Below the pieces are notes generated by a model that was given only the letters and a program-made list of their open reading frames with translations, made no database searches and was not told where the DNA came from. Positions 53,358 through 61,788 of a stretch of DNA of 64,000 bases are shown one piece after another (the first letter of the stretch is position 1; every line of letters starts with the position of its first letter). Origin of the DNA: Chlamydiota bacterium (lineage in GTDB: Bacteria > Chlamydiota > Chlamydiia > Chlamydiales > Rhabdochlamydiaceae); assembly GCA_022614855.1 (NCBI GenBank), contig JAKEHU010000026.1, positions 1-64,000 on the forward strand, written 5' to 3'. Position numbers and translations under genes: made by a program.

Positions 53358-55166
53358 TTAATCTTTTGAAAATTTGGCTATTTTAGGCTCTACAAGCGTA
53401 ATGAGATCTTTAGAAGACATGATGATCGACTCTGTGCGAAGGCCGCAATTAAAGGCTGACTTTTTTTCCTGTAAAATCCCCTCATCAAAAAAGGTTTCCA
53501 TGTTGAGTAGATTGCCGAAGGGCGGAACCCCTCCAGTGATGAGGCCAAATCGCTCTTTAATCACTTCTGGATCTTCAAAATCACATTTTTCTCCAACGAT
53601 ATCAGAGACTGCTTTCATATCTAGTTTAAGATGAGAAGGAATGTTAAAGAGATAATTTTTTTTACTCTGTTTTCCGCGAAGAACCAAAGCTTTTATTCCC
53701 TCTTCCATTTTTGTTTTGCGAACGCGAGAAGAATCTTCAGATGTTGGTGTCTCCTCATGTACCTGATGGTCAAAATCCAGTTCATGATCTTTTAAAAGGC
53801 GCAAGATTTCATTGCGAATGGTCTCTCCTCCAAAAAGGATTTTTGCCTTAATGCGATTTCCTGCAATTCTCTTTGGATCCGAAGGAAAGAGAGAAGCTTC
53901 TCGAATATTTTTTAATTTGAGAAGGGTCATGGTCAAACGCTCTAACCCCATGCCAAAACCACCATGAGGTGGCATTCCATATTTAAATATGGAGAGGTAA
54001 TCGGCAAAGGCATCTATATTCATCCCCTTCATTTTAATTCCCTCTAACATCGATTCATAGGTATGGCGTCTTTGTCCACCAGAGGTGACTTCAGTTCCTC
54101 CACAGAGAAGGTCAAAGGTATTGGTGATAGTAGGATCTCTTTCATTGGGATAAGCATAAAAAGGGCGCTTTTCCACTTTCCAATCTGTTATAAAAATGCA
54201 CTCAACCCCAGTCTTTTCAAATGCATATTTACATAGCTCCTTTTCTGCAGCGGGGCTTAAATCTGCTTCGTTTCTCTCATCAATTTTCGTCCTTTGAAAG
54301 AAAATTTCCTGAGCCTCTTCAAAAGTGATCCTTGGAATGGCAACGTTCTTCGGAAGATAGATCAGATCGCATTCCAATATTTCGAGTTCTTTTGCACACT
54401 GGTCTTTGAGATATCCAACCATAAATTTTAGACAGTCTTCTTGCACATCCAAAATTTCTTGCCAATCATCAAAAAAGCCCATTTCAAATTCAAACTGTTT
54501 TCCTTCAGCCAAATGGCGCGGCGTATGCGATGGCTCTGCACGAAAGAAAGGAGATAGGGCAAATACTCTTTCATATACTCCAACTAAAATCTGTTTATAG
54601 AGCTGGCTGCTTTGAGCAAGAGTTGCATTATATCCAAAATAATCTACACTAAAAAACTCTGCTCCCCCCTCTGAAGAGGCTCCTAAAATGTTGGGAGAAA
54701 AATATTCTACAGCTTTTACGACATCATGCATGAAGAGGTGGTAGGCATGGACAAGTTCTGCTTGAATTTTAAATATCGCCTGAATCTTTCGATTGCGAAG
54801 AGCAATGGGGCGATGGTCGAGGATGATATCGAGATCCGACGTGAGCGATGGTTTGTAATATTCTATGGGAGGCGGGATTTCAATCGGAACTTCAACAGAA
54901 ATTTTTGGATTGATGATTTCCACTTTTAAATCTGTTTGGCTCGAGGCGACAACTTTTCCTTCAACAGAAAGAATAGATCCTACTTGCAAATGGTCCATTT
55001 TTTTCGCCACTTCCCTGTCATCGATGACAATCTGGCAAAACCCTGTCCGATCGCGCAAAATTAAAAAATTGATCTTTCCAAGAGTGCGAAACTGGTTGAG
55101 CCACCCGCGCACTTTTACTGTCCGATCTAGATGGTTTGGCAAATCTTCAGCTAAAACTCTTTTCAT
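53358..55166 (-). CDS. aspS: Archaeal-type aspartyl-tRNA synthetase fused to a YbaK-like editing domain
   Basis: This 602-residue synthetase has an N-terminal OB fold (about 1-95), a class II catalytic domain with motif 2 FRAEPSHTPRH (208-218), the aspartyl loop SGGQRRH (362-368) and motif 3 GFGMGLER (403-410). It lacks the bacterial GAD insertion, so it is of the archaeal/eukaryal type, often non-discriminating (charging tRNA-Asp and tRNA-Asn). Residues about 447-602 look like a YbaK/ProX deacylase domain (LVLRGKQSKKNYLF; GLITGGVPPFGNLL; FNCGLRTESIIM). From memory C. trachomatis AspRS is the bacterial kind, so this lineage may have replaced it. The start overlaps the LRR gene by 4 bases. Confidence 0.9.
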   Translation of the reverse strand: MKRVLAEDLPNHLDRTVKVRGWLNQFRTLGKINFLILRDRTGFCQIVIDDREVAKKMDHLQVGSILSVEGKVVASSQTDLKVEIINPKISVEVPIEIPPPIEYYKPSLTSDLDIILDHRPIALRNRKIQAIFKIQAELVHAYHLFMHDVVKAVEYFSPNILGASSEGGAEFFSVDYFGYNATLAQSSQLYKQILVGVYERVFALSPFFRAEPSHTPRHLAEGKQFEFEMGFFDDWQEILDVQEDCLKFMVGYLKDQCAKELEILECDLIYLPKNVAIPRITFEEAQEIFFQRTKIDERNEADLSPAAEKELCKYAFEKTGVECIFITDWKVEKRPFYAYPNERDPTITNTFDLLCGGTEVTSGGQRRHTYESMLEGIKMKGMNIDAFADYLSIFKYGMPPHGGFGMGLERLTMTLLKLKNIREASLFPSDPKRIAGNRIKAKILFGGETIRNEILRLLKDHELDFDHQVHEETPTSEDSSRVRKTKMEEGIKALVLRGKQSKKNYLFNIPSHLKLDMKAVSDIVGEKCDFEDPEVIKERFGLITGGVPPFGNLLNMETFFDEGILQEKKSAFNCGLRTESIIMSSKDLITLVEPKIAKFSKD

Positions 55167-56164
55167 AACTCTGATTTTGAATTAAAGGAATCATAGGTAT
55201 CCCCCCGACCGTCAAGTACAATGAAAACAACCTGATCTTTACTTAGTTTTTTCCTAGGCTGCTCTTCCTCGGTTTTCGGTAACTGCACTTCTTCTACTTT
55301 CCGTATGAACCGCAAGATTTTCCCAATTGGATGAGCAATGAAATTTAGAATTCGTTCAACTACTTGCCAAAAAAAGGAAACTGTAACTTTTTTTTTACTG
55401 TGAATTTCTTCTTGAATTTTCCTTATATCTAGAGAACATCTTCGCATTTGCATCAGATCTAGAACCAAGGTCGGCTTTCCCTCTCCACTGTTTGCAAAAG
55501 CACGCAAAAATTCTTCAGTAGGAATTCCTGGATTTCCATTGATCTTCAAAATCTTTAAACTGGGGATTTTTGAAAAATCTACTATTTTATTGTTCGACAA
55601 ATCGAGTTTTGTCAATTTTTTTAAGTTCTGAAATCCTTCTGGAATGGTAGAAATCTGATTCCTAGAAAAGGAGATTTCCTCTAATTCTGTCATATAGGTA
55701 AAAATTTCATTCGGAATACCAGCCAGCGGTGGTAATTTTTCTGGAGTGTAAATTAGCTCCTTTCTCTCTTTTCCTCGTGTTTTTAAAAAATCTAAACATT
55801 TTTCAAAATCAGAGAATTCAGGCAAGGGCCCATATTTAAACAATATTTTCAAATTCTCATCATTATGAGATTGCTTTTCAAGCTTTCGAGATTTCTCCGA
55901 TAAAAAAATAGGTTGTAAATTTTCCATTTCTACTGGTTTATATTTTCTCACTTCTTGTAATTCCTGAATTTGGTTCACAACTAAAAGCCGCAATGTATCC
56001 GGGTCCAATTTTTGAATTTGAATAATGGTAGAATCAAAAGAAGTGGGATTTTCCTTATTTCGAATGGCTCTATTGTATAATTCTTGCCAATTTCCTACTG
56101 AAATTTGATTTATAACTTTAGGATCAATATTACTTGAAAAAAGATTTGTTGTTTCTGTAACCAT
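55163..56164 (-). CDS. Leucine-rich-repeat protein
   Basis: This 333-residue protein has about four LRR units in the middle (about residues 145-225: LPPLAGIPNEIFTYMTELEEISFSRNQISTIPEGFQNLKKLTKLDLSNNKIVDFSKIPSLKILKINGN). It is flanked by helical N- and C-terminal regions and a basic, acidic-ended tail. No signal peptide is seen. LRR proteins in obligate intracellular bacteria often act as effectors binding host proteins. That is an inference here. It precedes and overlaps aspS by 4 bases and is only 7 bases away from the divergent DUF72 start, leaving little room for two promoters, so its start may be further inside. Confidence 0.7.
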   Translation of the reverse strand: MVTETTNLFSSNIDPKVINQISVGNWQELYNRAIRNKENPTSFDSTIIQIQKLDPDTLRLLVVNQIQELQEVRKYKPVEMENLQPIFLSEKSRKLEKQSHNDENLKILFKYGPLPEFSDFEKCLDFLKTRGKERKELIYTPEKLPPLAGIPNEIFTYMTELEEISFSRNQISTIPEGFQNLKKLTKLDLSNNKIVDFSKIPSLKILKINGNPGIPTEEFLRAFANSGEGKPTLVLDLMQMRRCSLDIRKIQEEIHSKKKVTVSFFWQVVERILNFIAHPIGKILRFIRKVEEVQLPKTEEEQPRKKLSKDQVVFIVLDGRGDTYDSFNSKSEL

Positions 56165-56171
56165 AAAAATT

Positions 56172-56903
56172 ATGAAAAAAAATGTTTATATCGGTACATC
56201 TGGTTTTTACTATGACCACTGGATAGATAATTATTACCCTAACGAGATAAAATCCCAAGACTTTCTTTCTTTTTATGCTAAAGATTTTTCCACCGTTGAG
56301 ATCGATAGCTCCTTTTATCGCCTGCCCACTAAGGAAACAGTTGAATCCTGGAAAGAAAAAGTAGACCCTCATTTTCTCTTTTCAGTGAAGGCAAGTCAAT
56401 ATATCACCCATATCAAAAGATTGAAAGATCCACGAAGACCTTTAAAAAAATTCTTCTCGATTGTCGATCTTTTAAAAAAACAGCTCGCAGTGACTCTGTT
56501 TCAACTCCCCCCTCAAATGAAAATCGACCTTTCAAGACTATCTGATTTCTTGCAGATGCTTCCCAAAAAACATCTTTTTTCCTTTGAGTTTCGCAATCCA
56601 ACCTGGTTTAACGATGCAATCTATCGGATTTTGTCCGATCATAATGTTGCGTTTTGCATCTACGATTTAGAAGGGAAGACAACGCCAAAAATCATTACAG
56701 CAAATTTTACTTATGTTCGGCTCCATGGCCCAAAACGAGCCTATTCAGGACTTTACTCAAATCGTCTTCTTTCTCAGTGGGCCAAAGATTTCCAAAAATG
56801 GGCAAAAAGAGGGATTAAGGTATTTTGCTATTTCAATAATGATGAAAAGGGCTATGCGCCAAAAAATGCCATTAGCTTACAAAAACAACTAGGCAAAAAG
56901 TGA
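56172..56903 (+). CDS. DUF72 (YecE-like, TIM-barrel) protein
   Basis: This 243-residue protein has the DUF72 pattern: IGTSGFYYDHWIDNYYP at the start, FSTVEIDSSFYRLPTKETVESWKEKVDPHFLFSVKASQYITHIKRLKDP, LFQLPPQMKIDL, FEFRNPTWF and TYVRLHGPKRAYSGLYS near the end, then CYFNNDEKGYAPKNA. The family forms a TIM barrel and its biochemical role is unknown. A metal or nucleotide substrate has been proposed. It ends by GTGA overlap with the following MBL hydrolase, so they are coupled. Confidence 0.9.
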   Translation: MKKNVYIGTSGFYYDHWIDNYYPNEIKSQDFLSFYAKDFSTVEIDSSFYRLPTKETVESWKEKVDPHFLFSVKASQYITHIKRLKDPRRPLKKFFSIVDLLKKQLAVTLFQLPPQMKIDLSRLSDFLQMLPKKHLFSFEFRNPTWFNDAIYRILSDHNVAFCIYDLEGKTTPKIITANFTYVRLHGPKRAYSGLYSNRLLSQWAKDFQKWAKRGIKVFCYFNNDEKGYAPKNAISLQKQLGKK

Positions 56904-57631
56904 AAATCACCTTTTTAGGGACAAGAGGAGAGATCAAACCAAAAACCCGCAGACACTCGATGCATGCAGCAACTCTTTTTTCTCATGGAGGAAAAAAGAT
57001 CATGATCGATTGCGGCGATGGGTGGGAAAGAAGACTGAAAAAAATCAAGCCAGATTTTATCTTGCTCACCCATGCTCATCCCGACCATGCTTACGGCTTG
57101 AAAAAAAAGGGAGCAGCCTGCCCTGTCTTTGCCACAGCGAAGACTTGGAAAATCATCCATTTTTTTCCCATTGAAAAGAGAAAAACCATCAAAGAAAGGT
57201 CACCATTCATTTTAGGAGGAATCCGGTTTGAAGCTTTCCCTGTTCTTCACTCCATTCGCTGCCCAGCTGTTGGTTTTCGCATCACATCCAAAGAGGTCAA
57301 GCTCTTCTATGTTCCCGATGTTGCCTGGATTCCAAACTTAAGCGAAGCCTTTGATGATATCGATTTTTACATTGGCGATGGAGCAACTCTCTACCGACCA
57401 ATGATCCGCAAAGTAAAAGGAAGAGATGAGATTTTTGGACATGCGACGATTCGCCAACAGCTCACCTGGTGCCATAAAGAAGCGGTACCAAAGATGATCA
57501 TCACCCATTGCGGTTCAGACCTAGTTGCAAGAGAAAAGAGATCTACAAAAATCTTAGCCAAATATGGAAGAGAAAGAGAGGTGGAAGTGGTCATTGCCTA
57601 TGATGGAATGGAATTTAATATCCATTCTTAG
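56900..57631 (+). CDS. Metallo-beta-lactamase-fold hydrolase
   Basis: This 243-residue MBL protein has the metal motif LTHAHPDHAYGL (about 57-68) and later histidines in FPVLHSIRCPAVGF, GHATIRQQLTW and ITHCGSDLV. The FLGTRGEIKPKTRRHSMHA start resembles tRNase Z/RNase Z-like and phosphoribosyl cyclic phosphodiesterase relatives, without the tRNase Z arm. The substrate is unknown. It starts with GTG overlapping the DUF72 stop. It is convergent with the DUF6624 gene, overlapping it by 17 bases. Confidence 0.85.
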   Translation: MKITFLGTRGEIKPKTRRHSMHAATLFSHGGKKIMIDCGDGWERRLKKIKPDFILLTHAHPDHAYGLKKKGAACPVFATAKTWKIIHFFPIEKRKTIKERSPFILGGIRFEAFPVLHSIRCPAVGFRITSKEVKLFYVPDVAWIPNLSEAFDDIDFYIGDGATLYRPMIRKVKGRDEIFGHATIRQQLTWCHKEAVPKMIITHCGSDLVAREKRSTKILAKYGREREVEVVIAYDGMEFNIHS

Positions 57632-58403
57632 CAATTTGTTTTTTGAACTCTTCGAAGGAATTCAGTTTCATTTCACTTCTATACTTGTCAATTTTTCCCA
57701 TATCTAAGATAGGCTCAAATAAAATTTTTCCATTTTCTATTTGATATTGCGTTCCATACACTTGTCCACCTGTTTTTTTAAGAGAGATGCGATCTATTAG
57801 ATAAGCAACTTGATAAAGAGAAACGTCACCTCTCACAACTGCAAACTTTAATAAGGGGAAACATTTTTCTTGAAGCTCGAGATCTACATCTTGGACAAGG
57901 CTCCATAGCACCTCTGAAGCTTCACGACCAATGATGTCTACTTTTGGCCATCCATTTTTAATAATCTCACTTATAACCGGTTGATTATCCATTCTTGATT
58001 CTATGAGCCGTTCGCGATCTTTAGGATCTTGTGTTCGCAAATATTTCTCTCGTAAATCTCTGTCTTTCAAATACATTTCCATAATGGTTATTCGATCTTC
58101 TAAATAACCCACATGAATTAAACAAGGTTCACCCTTCTCAGCAGCTTTTCTCGATAAAGTAAGACATTTTTTCTGAAAATCAAGACTTGTATCCTGGATA
58201 AGATACCACAAGGCATCTAAAGCTACTTCTCCTATGATACTCTTTTTCGGCCATCCATTTTTAATAATCTCACTTATAGCATTTTGATTGTTCTCTCTTG
58301 ATTTTATGATTTTTTCACGAGTCTTAAGATCTTGTGTTCTCTCATATTCTTCTATTAAGCCTTTATGGTTCAAATAGATGTCCTTAATAGTTGGATGAAT
58401 CAT
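57615..58403 (-). CDS. DUF6624-like protein with an internal tandem duplication
   Basis: This 262-residue protein consists of two similar halves of about 103 residues each. Each carries SEIIKNGWPK...IIG..A...LW.L.QD..L..Q.KC..L...A...G.......YL.DRI. The C-terminal YGTQYQIENGKILFEPILDMGKIDKYR looks like the typical end of DUF6624 proteins. The repeat units are close in length and pattern, so the duplication is fairly recent. The function of DUF6624 is unknown. No signal peptide or membrane segment is seen. It is downstream on the same strand from the orphan TPP riboswitch, but a plus-strand gene lies between. Confidence 0.75.
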   Translation of the reverse strand: MIHPTIKDIYLNHKGLIEEYERTQDLKTREKIIKSRENNQNAISEIIKNGWPKKSIIGEVALDALWYLIQDTSLDFQKKCLTLSRKAAEKGEPCLIHVGYLEDRITIMEMYLKDRDLREKYLRTQDPKDRERLIESRMDNQPVISEIIKNGWPKVDIIGREASEVLWSLVQDVDLELQEKCFPLLKFAVVRGDVSLYQVAYLIDRISLKKTGGQVYGTQYQIENGKILFEPILDMGKIDKYRSEMKLNSFEEFKKQIAKNGY

Positions 58404-58451
58404 TTGATTCTCTCTTTTTTTGAAAAAGAAAAAGCAGGATAATCATACCTC

Positions 58452-58682
58452 ATGCAAGTAAATATAGCCAAATGGCTAATCTTGATTGGAATTGGAATCA
58501 TTTTTTTAGGAGGGGTTTTTTGGCTGCTCACCAAAATGGGACTTCCCCTGGGAAATTTGCCAGGAGATTTACGACTTCAAAAGGAAAAGTGCACCATCTA
58601 TTTTCCGATTATTACCTCAATTGTCTTGTCCATAATTTTGACGATCGCGATCAATCTGATTTTTTGGATTTTTAGAAAATGA
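58452..58682 (+). CDS. DUF2905 small membrane protein
   Basis: This is a 76-residue protein with two hydrophobic helices (about 8-27 and 50-72) and the central motif GLPLGNLPGDLRLQKEKCTIYFPI, which is characteristic of DUF2905. Its function is unknown. It starts 48 bases from the divergent DUF6624 gene. It ends shortly before the orphan TPP riboswitch, which is on the other strand. Confidence 0.85.
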   Translation: MQVNIAKWLILIGIGIIFLGGVFWLLTKMGLPLGNLPGDLRLQKEKCTIYFPIITSIVLSIILTIAINLIFWIFRK

Positions 58683-58735
58683 ACACGCAAGCTTGAATAT
58701 AGCTTAAATGCAAGCTCGAAATTAGCTTGCATAAA

Positions 58736-58834
58736 GCCACTTCATCGCTTTCCTTTCGCCGGTATTGTCCGGATCAAGTTTTAAGGGTTAAGTTTGGCTA
58801 AAACTCTCTCAGCTGAAATTCAGCACCCCTATAG
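58736..58834 (-). ncRNA. TPP (THI-box) riboswitch, apparently orphan
   Basis: On the minus strand the class signature is complete: P1 GCCACTT/AAGTGGC, GGGGTGCT, AGCTGAGA, ACCCTTAAAACTTGATCCGG and AATACCGGCGAAAGGAAAGC. Thiamine-pyrophosphate riboswitches switch off thiamine synthesis or uptake genes. After P1 there is GCAAGCT...AGCTTGC, a possible terminator hairpin, and then no minus-strand gene for over 300 bases until a DUF6624 protein. No thiamine gene is in the window. Confidence 0.88.
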
Positions 58835-58857
58835 ATAAAGTGGCAAATCAAAAAAAA

Positions 58858-59061
58858 TTATCTTCCTCGTTTTTTCATCGAAGCCCAATGGAAAACGTGG
58901 TAGAGTGCTGCCACTCCAATGAGCGTAAAGATCGCTCTTGTAAGACCAGTTCCTGGCCCAAAGATATTACCAATTATGTCGTAATCAGCAAGGCCAATAA
59001 AGCCCCAATTCAATCCTCCGACAATCAAGAGAATTTCAACAATTTTATCCAAGGTTTTCAT
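58858..59061 (-). CDS. DUF378 small membrane protein
   Basis: This is a 67-residue protein with two hydrophobic helices (about 7-26 and 41-57). It matches the DUF378 pattern KIVEILLIVGGLNWGFIGLADYDIIGNIFGPGTGLTRAIFTLIGVAALYHVF. Its function is unknown. It lies upstream of the TPP riboswitch on the same strand. It is absent from the second copy of the duplicated segment (60442-61733). Confidence 0.88.
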   Translation of the reverse strand: MKTLDKIVEILLIVGGLNWGFIGLADYDIIGNIFGPGTGLTRAIFTLIGVAALYHVFHWASMKKRGR

Positions 59062-59144
59062 TCAGCACCTCCTATCTGCCTAATTTCACATGTAAAGACT
59101 TTGGGGATTTTTGTTAAGTTATTTATTTAAAGCTAGTGAGATAA

Positions 59145-60302
59145 TTAGGAAGTAGGGAGAAGTTTTTGCTTATTTTCAATCATAGAAGCATAATTATCAT
59201 GTCCATGAACCCTAAGAAAATTTACAATATCTATAAGTAAAGTCTTCCGAAAAGCAAGAAAAGTAGCATCAGTTCCTTTGTTAAGGGCAATCAATTTATT
59301 CAAAACCTTCACAAAATATTCCATTTTATTTTTCTCAATAAGATATTTAGAAATACGTGCGAGAACATTGGAAAGTTCCTCTACATTCTTAAATTTATCT
59401 GCCAAACTATTTATAACTTGCATAGCGTAGTTCATCCAGCTGATATTGATGAAACCCATCGCAAAATTTTCCATTAACTTTAAGCGTGATTCTTCAATTC
59501 TAAATTTACAAATGCTATCTATTATTTTCTTTACATCTTCTTCAGCTTTAAGGAATTGTGTGAGATATTTAATTGCACTTTTTAAACATTTTTCACTATG
59601 AAGACCAGCTAAAATTTCTATTGCTATTGCTAAAAGATCATTGGAAGCGAGAAACTGAATGAGTTTAATCAGGTAAACATCTCTTTTTTCCAAATCACTA
59701 ATTTCTTCAGTAGCTGCGATAGCAATCAGCCTTATCGAAATTATCCCTGAAAGCCCCTTCACCTCTTCACAGTCTATTGCACTTAAGAACTTATCTACAA
59801 TCTTTGCAAGTAGATCGTCTGCCTTAGCCTTATTAAATTCGGTCATCGTCTTTTCTTTACTGAGAATATGCACTGCAATTCGACTATCATTTTCAATTGC
59901 AAATTCTATAGTTTCAAAGAAAATCTGCGACCTTTCCTTTTCATCGGGTATATTCTTAACAGCATTTATAGCTTCCTGAATGGCGCCTTTCGTCAAAAAC
60001 TTATTAATTGCTTCTGTTAAGGCAAGAGTTCTAAGCTTTTCACTCGAAAGTTGAAGACCAATATTATGAAGTATGTTTGCACTTTTAATTCTTGCATCTG
60101 GCATGTGAAAGATAATTTGAATTGCTTCCTCAACTCCTAGATATAAATCCTCTTGCTTTTTGGTTTTCTCAAAAGTGGCTTCTGTTCTTTCCTTAAGCTC
60201 CAAAAGTTTTGTATATTGTTCCTGAAAGAGGGGGTTTGATGATATCCCATTCATCTGTAGAAAAACGTTTCCAAACTCAGTTTCAGTAACTATTGTTGTC
60301 AT
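59145..60302 (-). CDS. Helical-repeat hypothetical protein, duplicated copy 2
   Basis: This 385-residue protein is almost entirely alpha-helical with charged repeated helices and no signal peptide. It is a clear paralogue of the gene at 60552. Shared blocks include LLELKE.TE.TFEK.K, A...I.NFL/KFL..., LKSAIKYL.../LEKAVIYL..., KKIIDSICKF.../VENVIDSICKF and LMENFAM/LMETFAM. The pattern (EAI.A...IPDE..RS.I..E..E.AI) resembles TPR/HEAT-like superhelices used in protein binding. The family is not known to me. It is one of two copies made by a tandem duplication that also moved an amidase-gene end and part of a riboswitch. Confidence 0.7.
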   Translation of the reverse strand: MTTIVTETEFGNVFLQMNGISSNPLFQEQYTKLLELKERTEATFEKTKKQEDLYLGVEEAIQIIFHMPDARIKSANILHNIGLQLSSEKLRTLALTEAINKFLTKGAIQEAINAVKNIPDEKERSQIFFETIEFAIENDSRIAVHILSKEKTMTEFNKAKADDLLAKIVDKFLSAIDCEEVKGLSGIISIRLIAIAATEEISDLEKRDVYLIKLIQFLASNDLLAIAIEILAGLHSEKCLKSAIKYLTQFLKAEEDVKKIIDSICKFRIEESRLKLMENFAMGFINISWMNYAMQVINSLADKFKNVEELSNVLARISKYLIEKNKMEYFVKVLNKLIALNKGTDATFLAFRKTLLIDIVNFLRVHGHDNYASMIENKQKLLPTS

Positions 60303-60357
60303 ACGCCCCCTCTAAAAAAGTGTGGAAATTGTACAAAAAGTAATTCTTTTATCCAAC

Positions 60358-60443
60358 TTATTTAGAAAGGAAAAAAGATTTTATCCCTAAAAAATAGGCA
60401 GATGCTACCTCTTTTAACCGACTCGAGCAGGAAATTCCCGCAA
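60358..60443 (-). pseudogene. Fragment of the amidase gene 3' end
   Basis: On the minus strand an in-frame stretch encodes AGISCSSRLKEVASAYFLGIKSFFLSK and a TAA stop, nearly the same as the C-terminus of the amidase at 61789-62937 (AGIPCSSRLKEVASAYFLGLKFFFLSK). The similarity continues downstream of the stop to about 60321. At about 60442 the sequence switches abruptly to riboswitch DNA, so this is a duplication junction. Confidence 0.85.
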
Positions 60444-60501
60444 GGGTTAAGTTTGCTAAAACTTTCTCAGCTGAAATTCAGCACCCCTATAGATAAAGTG
60501 G
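60442..60501 (-). ncRNA. Truncated copy of the TPP riboswitch 5' half
   Basis: These 60 bases match 58775-58833 of the riboswitch, apart from one missing G and one substitution. They retain CCACTTTATCTATAGGGGTG and AGCTGAAA-type parts plus the start of ACCCTT, but lack the pyrophosphate-sensing half. The riboswitch cannot fold, so it should be inactive. Confidence 0.8.
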
Positions 60502-60551
60502 ATACAAAAGTGGCCCTTTTTATTCAATCTTGCCCATACAACGGCTTTTTT

Positions 60552-61733
60552 CTATGCAGTAAAAAGATTTTTTGTTCTTTTTTCGATTTGAGCAGCAAGT
60601 ACATTATATTTTTGGGTCTTAAGAGACTTTATAATATTTAAAATCACAGACTTAGGAGAATTTTTAGTATTATTCTTGTACTCTATCGTACTTAAAACCC
60701 TAGGATTGTACGAAGCAACAAATCTCTCGTCACAATCGACCAATTTCTCCACAATTTCTGGAATATAATCAGTTTCACTTCTCTCAATCAATGCTTCCGC
60801 AAAGCGCGCGAGAGTACAAGAAATTTCTTTTTCATTACTAAGTTCATCTACTAAGGCATCGACAACTTTCATAGAGAATTTTATAGATCTGCACTTGATG
60901 AGGGACATGGCAAATGTTTCCATTAATCTAAAGTGCGATTTTTTGGTCTCAAACTTGCAAATAGAATCAATTACATTTTCTACCTCTTCTTCATCGTTAA
61001 GATATTCGGCAAGGTAGATAACTGCTTTTTCTAAAGATTCTTCTTTGTTAAGAAGAACTAAATTTTCTATTGCCTGTTCTAAAAGATCTTGTCCAGCAAG
61101 AAACTCAATGATGTTTTCTAGGTAAGGATCTCCTTCAGAACCAAGTCCTATAGCTGCACTGATTGGTGTTTCCACTTTTTCTATTAACTCATCCTTTTCG
61201 AACTGTTCATTTATTTCGAAAAATTTATTCACAATATCTTTGCGAAAGCCATCTGTAACATTATTCCCAATGGTGTCTTCTTCCTCATGGAGAATCTCAA
61301 GTGCTTCTTCTAACTCCTCAATTTTAATTGCACGTTCTACAATTTCACAGATTATGCGAGACTTATCTTCCTCATTAGGTATATCCTCAGAAGCATCAAA
61401 AGCTTTTTGAATTTCGTTATTTTCTAAAAAATCTGTTATTGCTTTTTCTAAGGCATGGGTTTTAAGTTTTTCATTGGAGATTTTAAAGCCAACCGCAAGA
61501 AGTATGTTTGATCTCACTCCTGCGTAATATTCTGCAGAAGAGATAATGTTAATTGCCCTTTCAACTGCTCGATATAGACCTGTTTCCTTTTTGCTCTTCT
61601 CAAAAGTGGTTTCTGTTTTTTCTTTAAGCTCTAAAAGTTTCTGATTTGTTTTTTCGTAAAAAGGAGACTCAGATGTCTTTTGGCCAATTACTTGAAAAAT
61701 TTCCGAAAACTCTGTTTTAGTAATTGTAGCCAA
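60552..61733 (-). CDS. Helical-repeat hypothetical protein, duplicated copy 1
   Basis: This 393-residue protein is the paralogue of the 59145 gene, with the same helical pattern and similar N-terminal (TETEFSEIFQ...SPFYEKTNQKLLELKEKTETTFEKSKKETGLYRAVERAINII) and middle blocks. It is slightly more acidic, rich in Glu and Ile. Because it keeps its position next to the intact amidase gene (55 bases away), it is probably the original copy. No motif of known activity is seen. A scaffold or host-interaction function is possible because such helical superhelix proteins are common among chlamydial effectors, but nothing here proves it. Confidence 0.7.
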   Translation of the reverse strand: MATITKTEFSEIFQVIGQKTSESPFYEKTNQKLLELKEKTETTFEKSKKETGLYRAVERAINIISSAEYYAGVRSNILLAVGFKISNEKLKTHALEKAITDFLENNEIQKAFDASEDIPNEEDKSRIICEIVERAIKIEELEEALEILHEEEDTIGNNVTDGFRKDIVNKFFEINEQFEKDELIEKVETPISAAIGLGSEGDPYLENIIEFLAGQDLLEQAIENLVLLNKEESLEKAVIYLAEYLNDEEEVENVIDSICKFETKKSHFRLMETFAMSLIKCRSIKFSMKVVDALVDELSNEKEISCTLARFAEALIERSETDYIPEIVEKLVDCDERFVASYNPRVLSTIEYKNNTKNSPKSVILNIIKSLKTQKYNVLAAQIEKRTKNLFTA

Positions 61734-61788
61734 AATTCCCTCCTAGTAAAAGGAGGAAATTATCCAAAAATCCATCTTTTTGTCCAAT

